From Zoogloeaceae bacterium G21618-S1 (lineage in GTDB: Bacteria > Pseudomonadota > Gammaproteobacteria > Burkholderiales > Rhodocyclaceae), in assembly GCA_027214125.1 (NCBI GenBank), contig JAPWHF010000015.1, positions 1 to 64,000 of the forward strand: DNA of 64,000 nucleotides, written 5' to 3'. A model generated the notes under the pieces. It saw nothing but the letters and a program-made list of their open reading frames with translations. It searched no databases and had not been told where the DNA came from. This document shows positions 36,384-44,930 of the stretch, one piece after another (the first letter of the stretch is position 1; every line of letters begins with the position of its first letter). Both the position numbers and the translations under genes were made by a program.

Positions 36384-36827
36384 TCAGGTCCACAGGGCCA
36401 GCACGGTCAGCGCCAGTTGAAGCGCGCCGGAGACCGCCTGCCACTTGAGCAGGCGCAGCGCACCGCATCGCCGATCGGCCAGATCAGCTTCGAGCGACGC
36501 GACCGGGCGTGCTTGCCGTCCCACGCGCGCGTCGAAGGCCGCCAGATCGGCCGCGACATCGGCGGCATCTTGCCACCGCGAGGCCCACAGGCGAAAGATG
36601 CGCGCGTCGAAGCGCACGCGCAGCGCGAAATAGAGGTGCACGATCGCCGTTGCGGCAACACCCACGAGGGCCAGCGCGCGCACCGGGTGCCCGAGCAGCC
36701 AGACGACGAGCGTCGTGAGCAGCGAGGTGCCGCTGATCACGGCGACCACACGGCCGCTGTCGAGCCAGCCGGCGGTGACCGCCGCATCGGCCACCAGACG
36801 CGCGTTTCGATCGACCTCAGCGCGCAT
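36384..36827 (-). CDS. small membrane protein of the lipid cluster
   Basis: The 147-residue protein has two adjacent helices (about 25-43 and 50-68) and one at the C-terminus (about 128-145), with an amphipathic charged middle section. The ATG at 36827 lies inside the end of the PAP2-phosphatase gene (11-base overlap), supporting that start over the longer open frame. I do not recognise it, and E. coli ynbABCD has no counterpart. Position between the phosphatase and PlsC makes it a probable accessory subunit. Confidence 0.65.
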   Translation of the reverse strand: MRAEVDRNARLVADAAVTAGWLDSGRVVAVISGTSLLTTLVVWLLGHPVRALALVGVAATAIVHLYFALRVRFDARIFRLWASRWQDAADVAADLAAFDARVGRQARPVASLEADLADRRCGALRLLKWQAVSGALQLALTVLALWT

Positions 36828-38133
36828 CGGCGAAGGCCTCCAGCAGGGCGCGGTGCGCATCGGAAAACACCACTTGCGGCCGGGCGGCGCGGACGCGGGC
36901 GATGGCGCCCTCGACGTGCACGTAGCGGCCGCTGGCCAGCAGCCAGGCGGCCACCGTGAGCGCGCTGCGCGAATAGCCCAGCGCACAGCACACCAGCACC
37001 TGCCCGGCACTGGCCTCGGCCTGGGTCAGCGCCCGCACCGCCTGCTGCAGCGCTGCCAGCGGCGGCACGGCCAGATCCAGCATGGGCACGTTGTAGGACT
37101 GGCGGGCGCCGACCGGAGTGTCGAATTCGGCGGTGAGATCCACGATTGCATCGAAGCCGTGGTCGGCCAGTTCGGCTGGCGTGGGCAGCCGCCCCAGCCA
37201 CACTTTGTCGGTGATCGCATCCGGCGCCGGGCGGTGGCGGGTCCACAGGTGGCGGTTGATCCAGGCGCCCAGCCGGTAGGGCGCCAGCAGCCAGCGCACC
37301 GCGGGGCTTTGCCGACCGGCGTGTTTCTGGAATCCGTGGGTGCCCAGCCAGGCATAGTTGACCGCCACCAGCGCCAGCGCCACCGCCGGCCAGATCGCCA
37401 GCCAGGCCACGCCGCCCAGCAGCGAGACCAGCACACAGGCCAGCGCGGCCAGACCATAGCGCAGGGCCAACTGCGGGCGGGTGGTGTCGGCGCGGCTGCG
37501 CAGCGGCGATTCGCCCCGATCCGGCCACAGCCACAGGCACAGCAGGCCGACCAGCGCGCCGGTGGGCAGATCGAAGAAATGGTGTTGCCAGGTGGTGAGC
37601 ACCGAGGCCGCCACCAGCAGCGCCCAGGCATGCCACAGCAGCCGTCGGCCGGGCGCGGCGCGGCGCACCAGCACCCACCAGATGATCACCAGCAGACCGA
37701 TGTGCAGCGAGGGCGCCTGGTTGTAGGGCAGATCGAAGCCGGCGAGCGCGTCGAAGAGGGCGCCGAACACGCCGTCGGCGGGCGGCTTGTCGCCCGAGAA
37801 GCGCAGCGGAAAGGCGACGAAGCAGGCCACCGAGACGAGTTGCGCGCTGAGCAGCCGCAGGCCATGGTGATTGACCTCGCGCGGCGTGCGACAGGCGAGG
37901 AAGGACAGGCCGTACATCAGGTCGATGGACCAGTAGGGCACGATGGTCCACGGCCAGAAGGGGATCGCCGACTCCCAGCCGAACACGATGGACGTGTTCA
38001 CCCCGCGGCTGGCCGCCAGTTGATTCGCCCAGCCGTAGCTCAGAAAGAACAGCGGCGCCAGCAGCACCAGCCAGGCGATGCTGTGCTTCCAGCGGATCGG
38101 CCCGGGCGGCGCGGCGACGAGGGTGGCGTTCAC
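36817..38133 (-). CDS. PAP2 lipid phosphatase fused to a dual-specificity phosphatase domain (YnbD-like)
   Basis: The 438-residue protein has a PAP2 membrane domain (about 1-265) with NQAPSLHIG and WQHHFFDLPTGA carrying the two catalytic histidine regions. A C-terminal protein-tyrosine/dual-specificity phosphatase domain (about 300-438) has active-site CALGYSRS (Cys 383, Arg 389). The GTG at 38133 follows AGGAGG; the open frame continues to 38367 without a ribosome site. E. coli YnbD has the same fusion. It may dephosphorylate a lipid phosphate and a soluble head-group phosphate in the same pathway. Confidence 0.85.
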   Translation of the reverse strand: MNATLVAAPPGPIRWKHSIAWLVLLAPLFFLSYGWANQLAASRGVNTSIVFGWESAIPFWPWTIVPYWSIDLMYGLSFLACRTPREVNHHGLRLLSAQLVSVACFVAFPLRFSGDKPPADGVFGALFDALAGFDLPYNQAPSLHIGLLVIIWWVLVRRAAPGRRLLWHAWALLVAASVLTTWQHHFFDLPTGALVGLLCLWLWPDRGESPLRSRADTTRPQLALRYGLAALACVLVSLLGGVAWLAIWPAVALALVAVNYAWLGTHGFQKHAGRQSPAVRWLLAPYRLGAWINRHLWTRHRPAPDAITDKVWLGRLPTPAELADHGFDAIVDLTAEFDTPVGARQSYNVPMLDLAVPPLAALQQAVRALTQAEASAGQVLVCCALGYSRSALTVAAWLLASGRYVHVEGAIARVRAARPQVVFSDAHRALLEAFADAR

Positions 38134-38281
38134 CGGAGGGCCCTCCTGTCGCTGACGCGACGGAGGGTCGCCTTTGCACAGCCGACCCGTTCCGCAGGCG
38201 CCGAGCCGTGCTCGGCGAAACCCCTGCTCCACCCTCCCCGGGGGAGGTTCGCGCGCCCTTCGGGCGGCCGTGCGGGCGCGC

Positions 38282-40045
38282 TCATGCGGCGATGCGGCGC
38301 GCGATCGACACGGTGAAGATGCCCCATTCGTCGATGCGCTGCTCGAGCTTCTCGAAGCCGGCCTCACGCACCAGCTGGTCCATCTCGGCCTGGGTGCGGC
38401 GGCGCATCACCCAGGCCTCGCCCTCGCGATGGCTGGTGAGCGCGCGGGCGATCATCTCCAGCTGCGGATGCCAGGGCTGGCCGGTGTAGATGAGGTAGCC
38501 GCCGGCCTGCACCGCCTGCGCCATGCCGGCCAGCGAGGCGCGGATCATGTCGTTGGAGGGGAACAGCTCGTACAAGCCGGAGACGATGCCGATGGTGGTG
38601 CCCGGCTGCGCGCCCGCGACCGATTCGGTGTCGAAGGCGTCGCCCTTCACGAAGCGGGCGATGTCGGCCAGGCCCTTCTGCTCGATGAGGCGGCCGCCGT
38701 CACGCACGTTGATGTCCGAGTAGTCGCGCAGCAGCACGGCGTCGGGCGCGGTGCCGTCGGCGGTGAGCGCATCGAGCACGTAGCGGCCATGGCCGGCGGC
38801 GATGTCGAGCACGCGCACCGGCGTGTCGTCGGCGCGCATGCGCGCCATGGCCTCGCGGATGAGTTCTTCCAGATGCAGCTTGCGCTGGCGGATGCCGCGC
38901 CAGCCGATGGCGTCGAGATAGTTTCGATCCACCAGGCGGCCGATCCAGCCCGCGCCCTTGGCCTCGTTGCGATACACGTAGTCGAGCGTGCTGCCCGAAT
39001 CGAAGCCGGTGCGATGCCCCAGCGACACGCCGTCCGACACCATGCCGGCCCAGCGCAGGCCCTTGCGGTAGGTCTTCCAGTACCAGCCCTTGAGGCTGCC
39101 CTCGGGCGGCGGCGCAGCCAGCGCCTGCGCTTCATCGAAAGTGACGCCGGCCTTGTCGGCATCGTTCAGGTCCACCGCCGGCGCCGGATCGTCGAACTGG
39201 CGCAGGATGAAGTCGTGCACCCGGCCCAACGCCGCTTCCCGGTCGGCCTCGCCGAGGGTGTCGTGGAAGAAGCCTTCGAGCACGTGCTTCTCCTTCACCG
39301 TGCTGCCGAGGCGCTCGAAGAAATCGTGCTGGGGTTGGTGATGCACCACCCAGTCCGCCCCCGAGATGAGCAGCTGGGTGGGGAGGGTGATGGCGGCCGC
39401 ATCGGCCACCACGCGCTCGGCCGCCTCGTACAGGCCGAGCAGGATGTTCACCGAAATCGCCCGCGTGATCAGCGGATCGGCATCGAAGCTCGCCTGCCGT
39501 TCCGGGTCGTGGGTGAGGAAGCGCGACTTCACATAGCTGTTTACATAGAAGTTGCCGCGCAGCTTCTGCATCAGGCGCAGGCCGGGCCGCGCGAAGGGCA
39601 CATACAGCTTCACCTTGAAGGCCGGCGAGGCCAGCACTAACGCACGCACCTGCGGTGCGTAGTCATGCGCCCAGGTGGCCACCGTCACCGCGCCCACGCT
39701 CTGCGCCAGCACCGCCATGTCCGCGTGGGCGATGCCGTGCGTGTCGCGAATGTGGTCCACAAAGGTCTGCACATCGCGCACCGAGGTGCCGAAGCTCGGC
39801 GAAAAGCCGCGCTCGCCGGGCGAGCGGCCATGGCCACGGGCGTCCCAGGCAAACACATCGAAATCGGGCAAATCCAGTTCATCCACCAGATGCGCCATGC
39901 GCCCCGAATGCTCATGGCCGCGATGGAACATCACCACCGCGCCGCGGCGCGCGCCGGTGGCCGGCCAGTGGCGGTAGAACAGTTCGACGCCGTCGTGCGT
40001 CTTGAAATGATTTTCGACTACCGGACGTTCGTTCAGTCGGTCCAT
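38282..40045 (-). CDS. alpha/beta hydrolase fused to class I SAM methyltransferase (YnbC-like)
   Basis: The 587-residue fusion has a monoglyceride-lipase-like hydrolase first (about 10-300), with HRGHEHSGR, DARGHGRSPGERG and nucleophile elbow AQSVGAV (Ser 116). A linker follows, then a class I methyltransferase whose SAM site is VLDIAAGHGRY (412-422). Start at 40045 is eight bases after AAGGA; an ATG at 40054 has poorer spacing. It lies six bases after the CDP-alcohol phosphatidyltransferase stop. The E. coli counterpart is YnbC. It probably deacylates and methylates lipid substrates, but no reaction has been assigned to my knowledge. Confidence 0.85.
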   Translation of the reverse strand: MDRLNERPVVENHFKTHDGVELFYRHWPATGARRGAVVMFHRGHEHSGRMAHLVDELDLPDFDVFAWDARGHGRSPGERGFSPSFGTSVRDVQTFVDHIRDTHGIAHADMAVLAQSVGAVTVATWAHDYAPQVRALVLASPAFKVKLYVPFARPGLRLMQKLRGNFYVNSYVKSRFLTHDPERQASFDADPLITRAISVNILLGLYEAAERVVADAAAITLPTQLLISGADWVVHHQPQHDFFERLGSTVKEKHVLEGFFHDTLGEADREAALGRVHDFILRQFDDPAPAVDLNDADKAGVTFDEAQALAAPPPEGSLKGWYWKTYRKGLRWAGMVSDGVSLGHRTGFDSGSTLDYVYRNEAKGAGWIGRLVDRNYLDAIGWRGIRQRKLHLEELIREAMARMRADDTPVRVLDIAAGHGRYVLDALTADGTAPDAVLLRDYSDINVRDGGRLIEQKGLADIARFVKGDAFDTESVAGAQPGTTIGIVSGLYELFPSNDMIRASLAGMAQAVQAGGYLIYTGQPWHPQLEMIARALTSHREGEAWVMRRRTQAEMDQLVREAGFEKLEQRIDEWGIFTVSIARRIAA

Positions 40046-40050
40046 GGAAT

Positions 40051-40674
40051 TCATCCTTGTTTTTCTTGAGCGTGGATTTCGGCCAGACCGGCGCGCACGC
40101 GATTGATGATGTTCAAGACGATCAGCAGTGCCACCAGCGGCATCAGCCAGCTCGACCAGGCCGGCAGGCCGCCGGCCAGCCCCAGCCACAGGCCCAGCGC
40201 GCCGAACACGAAGGCCCGGTCGCTCTTGCCCATGGGCCCCTCGTAGCGGCGCGAGGCCCCCACCATCGGCCCCAGCGCGCCGGCCATCTCCGACACCGCC
40301 GCCAGCCAGATCACCGCCCCCACGCTCAAGCCGCCAAAGGGCGCCACGAACGCGAACGGCAGGTACAGCGCCGCATCGGAGATCACATCGGTGAGTTCAT
40401 TCAGGTAGGCGCCCAGCGTCGACTTCTGCCCATGTTCGCGCGCCAACATGCCGTCGATGGCATTGAGCGCCATGCGCAGGAACAGCCAGAGCGGCAGGAC
40501 CAGATAGGCCGCCGGCCCCGGATTCAGCAGCACCAGTGCCACGCCGATCGCCACGGATATCCCCATGGCGAGCAGGGTGACCGCATTGGCGCTCACGCCG
40601 GCGGCAGCGAGGCGAGCGACCAGCGGGCGCAAAACATCCTGAAAGCGAGGCTTGATGTCGTAAATGGAGAGCAT
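40051..40674 (-). CDS. CDP-alcohol phosphatidyltransferase (YnbA-like)
   Basis: The 207-residue integral membrane enzyme has about six helices. The signature lies near 70-100: NAIDGMLAREHG followed by GAYLNELTDVISD. Compared with the canonical D-x2-D-G-x2-A-R-x8-G-x3-D-x3-D, Asn stands at the first and third Asp positions while the others are kept. The variant is shared by one subgroup, so it is not necessarily inactive. It is the first gene of the cluster. It should attach an alcohol to a CDP-diacylglycerol-type donor; the alcohol is unknown. Confidence 0.85.
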   Translation of the reverse strand: MLSIYDIKPRFQDVLRPLVARLAAAGVSANAVTLLAMGISVAIGVALVLLNPGPAAYLVLPLWLFLRMALNAIDGMLAREHGQKSTLGAYLNELTDVISDAALYLPFAFVAPFGGLSVGAVIWLAAVSEMAGALGPMVGASRRYEGPMGKSDRAFVFGALGLWLGLAGGLPAWSSWLMPLVALLIVLNIINRVRAGLAEIHAQEKQG

Positions 40675-40865
40675 GATGTCCAGTCCGGGCAGGAAGGCAG
40701 CCGCATCATAGCCAATGCCATACGGCCACGCTATACCGCCTGCATGCGCGTCGCTGATCGATACCCCGAGGCGCGCCAGGCGCCCCCTCGACCACTGCCA
40801 AAATCGTTCAAGACGCTGCCCCGGCGTCCATGGCAGGATGACGCACAGATGCCGAGACTCCCTTC

Positions 40866-41690
40866 ATGGCCACCACCGAATACGCCCGCTTCTTCCGTGC
40901 CGACGATATCGCCCCGCTCGACTGCCTCGATGCGCGCTATCGCCGCCAGGTGTTCGCCCCGCATTTTCACGAGAGCTTCGTGGTCAACACCCTGCTGGCC
41001 GGCGCCCAGCGCTACCGCTACCGCGGCGCCGAGCATGTGGCCGGGCGCGGCGCGCTGGTGATGATCAACCCCGGCGAGATGCACACCGGCCATGCCGAGA
41101 GCGCCGGCGGCTGGGCCTACCGCGGCTTTTACCCGTCGACCGCGCTGATCGGCCGGCTGGCCGAGGCGATCAGCGACCGCTCGGGCGTCATGCCGCTGTT
41201 TACCGCCACCGTGGTGCCCGACGCCGATCTGGCCCGCCGCCTCGACCGCCTGCATCTGCTGCTGGCCAAATCGACCGATCCGCTGCTGCGCGAGTCCGCC
41301 CAGGTCGCGGTGTTCGGCGACGTGATCCGCCGCCACATGCACATCGCCGAGCGGCCCGAGACCCGCTGCGAACGGCTGACCGACACGGTCAAGGCACTAC
41401 TCGCCGAGCGCCTTGGCGAGAACGTGTCGCTCACCGAACTGGCCGCCCTCACCGGCCGCTCGACCTGGCATGTGTGCCGCCAGTTTCGCGCCGACACCGG
41501 CCTGTCGCCGGTGGCCTGGCGCAACCAGTTGCGGGTGCAGCGCGCGCTCGGCGCGCTGGTGCGCGGCGAGGCCATCGGCGAGGTAGCGGCGCGCTTCGGC
41601 TTTGCCGACCAGGCGCACCTGACCCGCGCCTTCCGCGCCGCGCTGGGCGTCACGCCCGGCAAGGTGCGCCACGGCCTTCTGACGCATTGA
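40866..41690 (+). CDS. AraC-family transcriptional regulator
   Basis: The 274-residue protein has an N-terminal cupin-like AraC-binding domain, with HFHESFVV and GALVMINPGEMHTG (about 33-74). The two C-terminal helix-turn-helix motifs contain LTELAALTGRSTWHVCRQFR and EVAARFGFADQAHLTRAFR, ending GVTPGKVR. It is four bases upstream of azlC and in the same orientation, as is usual for regulators of AzlCD amino-acid exporters. The gene faces away from the lipid cluster. Confidence 0.92.
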   Translation: MATTEYARFFRADDIAPLDCLDARYRRQVFAPHFHESFVVNTLLAGAQRYRYRGAEHVAGRGALVMINPGEMHTGHAESAGGWAYRGFYPSTALIGRLAEAISDRSGVMPLFTATVVPDADLARRLDRLHLLLAKSTDPLLRESAQVAVFGDVIRRHMHIAERPETRCERLTDTVKALLAERLGENVSLTELAALTGRSTWHVCRQFRADTGLSPVAWRNQLRVQRALGALVRGEAIGEVAARFGFADQAHLTRAFRAALGVTPGKVRHGLLTH

Positions 41691-41694
41691 ACCG

Positions 41695-42402
41695 ATGACG
41701 ACTGTCCGCCACGCTCTCTATGCCGGCGCCCGCGATGCGCTGCCGCTGATGATCGGCACCCTGCCCTTCGGCGTCATCTACGGCACCACCGCGGTGGCCG
41801 CCGGCCTGTCGCCGCTGGCCGCGCTGGCCATGTCGGTAATCGTCTTCGCCGGCTCGGCGCAGTTCATCGCGGTCAGCCTGATCAGCGGCGGTGCCGCCTT
41901 GCCGGTGATCTGGCTGACCACCTTCGTGGTCAACCTGCGCCATGCGCTGTACAGCGCCACGGTGCACCCGGCCGCCCACGGCTGGGGGCTGCGCTGGCGC
42001 GCGCTGGTCGCCTTCTGGCTGACCGACGAAGTCTTCGCCGTCATCGAAAAACGCCTGATGGAACGCGGCAACGACGCGCTGCTGCCCTACGCCCTCGGCG
42101 CCGGCGGCGGCTTCTACCTCAACTGGCTCACCTGGACGGCCATCGGCGCCTGGCTGGGCCAGCAGTTTCCCGATCTGGCCGGCTGGGGGCTGGATTTCGC
42201 CATGATCGCCACCTTCGCCGCCATGATCGCACCGCAACTGCGCGCGCCCACGCCAGTGGTCGTCGCGCTGGCCGCCGGCACCACCGCCTGGCTGGCGCGC
42301 GGCCTGCCCTTCAAGCTCGGGCTGATCCTCGCCGCCTTTGCCGGCGTCGCAGCAGGCGTTTGGATGGACCACCGCCGCAAAGCACGAGAAGCTGCCGCAT
42401 GA
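41695..42402 (+). CDS. azlC: branched-chain amino acid exporter large subunit
   Basis: The 235-residue membrane protein carries the AzlC hallmarks: LPLMIGTLPFGVIYG near the N-terminus, VFAGSAQFIAV, TTFVVNLRHALYSA and FWLTDEVFAV. With AzlD it exports branched-chain amino acids or their analogues, as shown for BrnFE in Corynebacterium. It follows the AraC regulator and overlaps azlD by ATGA. Confidence 0.93.
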   Translation: MTTVRHALYAGARDALPLMIGTLPFGVIYGTTAVAAGLSPLAALAMSVIVFAGSAQFIAVSLISGGAALPVIWLTTFVVNLRHALYSATVHPAAHGWGLRWRALVAFWLTDEVFAVIEKRLMERGNDALLPYALGAGGGFYLNWLTWTAIGAWLGQQFPDLAGWGLDFAMIATFAAMIAPQLRAPTPVVVALAAGTTAWLARGLPFKLGLILAAFAGVAAGVWMDHRRKAREAAA

Positions 42403-42710
42403 CCATCGCCGCCCTGCTCGCCGGTATGTTCCTCGCCACCTACCTCACCCGCGCCAGCTTTCTGGTCTTCGGCCACCGCCTGCGTTTTCCGCCCGCGCTC
42501 AAGGCGGCGCTCCACCATGTACCGGTCGCCGTGCTCACCGCCATCATCGTGCCCGAGGCGCTGGCTCCGGGCGGCCAACTGGATGTCTCGCTCGGCAACC
42601 CGTGGTTGGTCGGCACCGTCGTCGCGGCGGTGGTGGCGCGCCTCAGCGGCCATCTGCTCTTGTCGCTCGCCGTCAGTTTTGCGGCGTTCGGGCTGATGCG
42701 CTGGTGGTGA
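42399..42710 (+). CDS. azlD: branched-chain amino acid exporter small subunit
   Basis: The 103-residue protein has four short helices, with TYLTRASFLVFG near the N-terminus and PVAVLTAIIVPEAL in the middle, typical of AzlD. The start at 42399 overlaps the azlC stop by four bases. It completes the two-subunit exporter. Confidence 0.92.
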   Translation: MTIAALLAGMFLATYLTRASFLVFGHRLRFPPALKAALHHVPVAVLTAIIVPEALAPGGQLDVSLGNPWLVGTVVAAVVARLSGHLLLSLAVSFAAFGLMRWW

Positions 42711-42738
42711 GCGCAGCCGGCTCGTTACACTGGCGGCC

Positions 42739-43452
42739 ATGCCACGCACCACGCCTGTCTTCTTTGCCCTGATCAGCGCGCTGCTGAGTCTGCCCGCCGA
42801 GGCACGCCCGCCCGTGGTGGCGGTCGACATCGGCCACACCCTCGTCGCCCCCGGCGCCACCAGCGCGCGCGGGCGCAGCGAGTTCGACTTCAACCGCGAT
42901 CTCGCCCGTGAAGTGGCCGCCGCGCTCATCAACCGCGGCATCGCAGCCCATCTGGTGAATGACGACGGACAGATCGCCTCGCTGCGCGACCGCCCAAAAG
43001 CCGTACCTGAGGCCGACTTCTTTCTATCGATTCATCACGATTCGGTCAGCGAACAGGAGCTCACACCGTGGACCTGGCAAGGCACACCACAGCGCTACAG
43101 CGACACTTGGGCCGGCCATTCGCTGTTCGTCTCGCACGACAACCCCGCCCCCGCGGCCAGCCTCACCTGCGCCTCCGCTATCGGCGCACGGCTGCAGCGC
43201 ATGGGCTTCGTCCCCACCGACAAGAACGCCCGCCGCCGCGCCTGGGCCGATCAGGCCAACACCGTGCATTGGTACGACAATCTGGTGGTGCTCTACCGCA
43301 CCACGAAACCAGCCGTGCTGTTCGAAGCCGGCGTGATCAAGCACCGGGACGAAGAACTGCTGCTGCGCGACCCCGCGCGCCAGCGCCGCATGGCCGACGG
43401 CATCGCCACGGGCGTCGCAGCGTGTTTGCAGGCAATGGACTCAGCCCGCTGA
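42739..43452 (+). CDS. N-acetylmuramoyl-L-alanine amidase (Amidase_3)
   Basis: The 237-residue secreted protein has a signal peptide cut near residue 22. Zinc ligands His 33 (DIGHT), Glu 48 and His 99 or 100 (SIHHDS) are present, as is catalytic Glu 196 (LFEAGVI). It has only the catalytic domain, without an AMIN or SPOR targeting domain. It should cleave the amide bond between muramic acid and the stem peptide in the periplasm. It lies 28 bases after azlD and overlaps the convergent MFS gene by 12 bases. Confidence 0.9.
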   Translation: MPRTTPVFFALISALLSLPAEARPPVVAVDIGHTLVAPGATSARGRSEFDFNRDLAREVAAALINRGIAAHLVNDDGQIASLRDRPKAVPEADFFLSIHHDSVSEQELTPWTWQGTPQRYSDTWAGHSLFVSHDNPAPAASLTCASAIGARLQRMGFVPTDKNARRRAWADQANTVHWYDNLVVLYRTTKPAVLFEAGVIKHRDEELLLRDPARQRRMADGIATGVAACLQAMDSAR

Positions 43453-44610
43453 ACGTTTACGCAACAAAGGCAACAAGGCAATCACACCAAGCACCGGCCC
43501 CGGCAGCAACAACCAGGCCACTTTCGGCCCCCAGTCCGCCACCACCGACGTGCCCCAGGCGATCGACACCATGGTCACCGCAAAGCCCAGCGCGTTCTGC
43601 AGCGCCAGTGCGCTACCCACGATCTCGGGCGGGCAGGCCCGCGCCGACATGGCCGAAAAATGCGGCGAGTCGGCCACCACGCTGGCGCCCCAGATCAACA
43701 TGAAGGCCAGCAGCAACCACGGCCCGGCATCGGCCAGCCACGGGAAGGCCGCGCAACACAGCGCCGAGACGGTCAGCGCCGTCGCGGCCACCGGCGCGCT
43801 GCCCACCCGCCGGCTGACAAATCCCCCAGCGATGCAGCCCAGCGCGCCAATGCCAATGATCGCGAAGCTCAGCCCCGACACCGGTGCCAGCGTGGTCAGC
43901 GAAGTGCCCGCCACCAGCAGCGGCACCAGCGTCCACATCGCGTACAGCTCCCACTGATGGCCGAAATAGGCCAAGGCCGAGGCACGAAACGTCGGGATGC
44001 GGAAGGCCATCAACACCCGGCCGAGGCGCAAGGGCGGCGCATCATCGCGACGCTTGAGATGCGGCCCGTCACCAAGCCGGAAGATCATCACCGCCGCCAC
44101 CAGCGCCAGCACCGAAGCTGTCAGCAACACCGCCTGCCACGGCCACTGCCCGCCGGCCAGTTTCACGCCATGCGGCAGCGCCGTGCCGAGCGTGAGCATG
44201 CCTACCAATTGCGCCAGCGCATGGCCGGCGCGCTCGGGCACCCAGCTCACCACCAGCTTCATCCCCAGGGGGTACACGCCGGCCAGACTCAGCCCGACCA
44301 GAAAACGCAGCACCAAACCACTGCCCATGCCCGACGCCATCAACGCAAACCCAGCATTGGCCAGCGCACCGAGCACCGCGCACACCGCAAAAATCCGGCT
44401 CGCCGCAAAGCGATCCGCCAGACCGGTCAGCGCAAAACCGAGCGTGCCGACAATGAACCCGAGCTGCACCGCGTTGGTCAGCCGGCCGATATCCGCCGGG
44501 CCGACGCCCCAGGCACGGATCAGATCCCCCGCGGCCGCATTGGCGGAGAACCATAACGAAGTGCCGAACAACTGGGCAATGACGATGGTGGGGACAACGG
44601 GCAGGCGCAT
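43441..44610 (-). CDS. major facilitator superfamily transporter
   Basis: The 389-residue protein has twelve hydrophobic segments. GLADRFAASRIF between helices 2 and 3 matches the MFS loop-2 motif region, and the C-terminal half begins after a charged loop with DGPHLKRRDDAPP. The general pattern suits the NimT/CynX-like branch of small-molecule exporters. No regulator or enzyme adjoins it that would tell the substrate. The gene faces the PEP-CTERM promoter region upstream. Confidence 0.88.
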   Translation of the reverse strand: MRLPVVPTIVIAQLFGTSLWFSANAAAGDLIRAWGVGPADIGRLTNAVQLGFIVGTLGFALTGLADRFAASRIFAVCAVLGALANAGFALMASGMGSGLVLRFLVGLSLAGVYPLGMKLVVSWVPERAGHALAQLVGMLTLGTALPHGVKLAGGQWPWQAVLLTASVLALVAAVMIFRLGDGPHLKRRDDAPPLRLGRVLMAFRIPTFRASALAYFGHQWELYAMWTLVPLLVAGTSLTTLAPVSGLSFAIIGIGALGCIAGGFVSRRVGSAPVAATALTVSALCCAAFPWLADAGPWLLLAFMLIWGASVVADSPHFSAMSARACPPEIVGSALALQNALGFAVTMVSIAWGTSVVADWGPKVAWLLLPGPVLGVIALLPLLRKRSAG

Positions 44611-44930
44611 GGCGCGAGTATAGACGGGCAGGCCGAGCGGACAAACGCCGATTCAGCTGCCATAAATGCGTGACCGCGGGGGTAAAAAAAGGTGTCGGAT
44701 AGTTTTACATCGGCGCAACAAGACCATTTGCTCAGTCAACCGAAAGCAATAGCTATTTGCTAGCAACTCATTGTTTTTATGCGAATATTACCGATTAGCT
44801 AATACTTAGGTGGTACGATTTATGCATGATGTCAATTGGACACAATGTCGCATCAACATTTTTAGAAGATGCTGTGGTGAGGTCGACATCCGTGATCTGC
44901 TCCACCCACAGCACACGAAGGGGGAACACC
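44611..44930 (+). other. 320-base AT-rich intergenic region with the PEP-CTERM promoter
   Basis: No gene is seen. The tract is unusually AT-rich for this window between about 44690 and 44830, and holds the sigma-54-type promoter at 44811-44826, leaving an untranslated leader of roughly 100 bases. Enhancer sites for an activator would be expected in 44690-44790, where short dyads such as TAGCTA and TTGCTAGCAA occur, but none is convincing. Confidence 0.6.
44811..44826 (+). promoter_or_regulatory. sigma-54 (-24/-12) promoter of the PEP-CTERM gene
   Basis: TGGTACGATTTATGCA matches the sigma-54 consensus TGGCACG-N4-TTGCA at all but two defined positions. GG (44812-44813) and GC (44824-44825) have the obligatory ten-base spacing. 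It lies 105 bases before the start of the PEP-CTERM protein. Genes of this class are often RpoN-dependent with the PrsK/PrsR two-component system; neither regulator is in the window. Confidence 0.75.

Noticed and set aside
38134-38281. Hairpins in the 148-base gap between the phosphatase and hydrolase-methyltransferase genes as a terminator
   Set aside because: GC-rich arms are present but no T run follows on the minus strand, and the operon logic favours read-through.
38174-39640. 488-codon plus-strand frame opposite the hydrolase-methyltransferase gene
   Set aside because: No domain; the opposite strand carries clear catalytic motifs.
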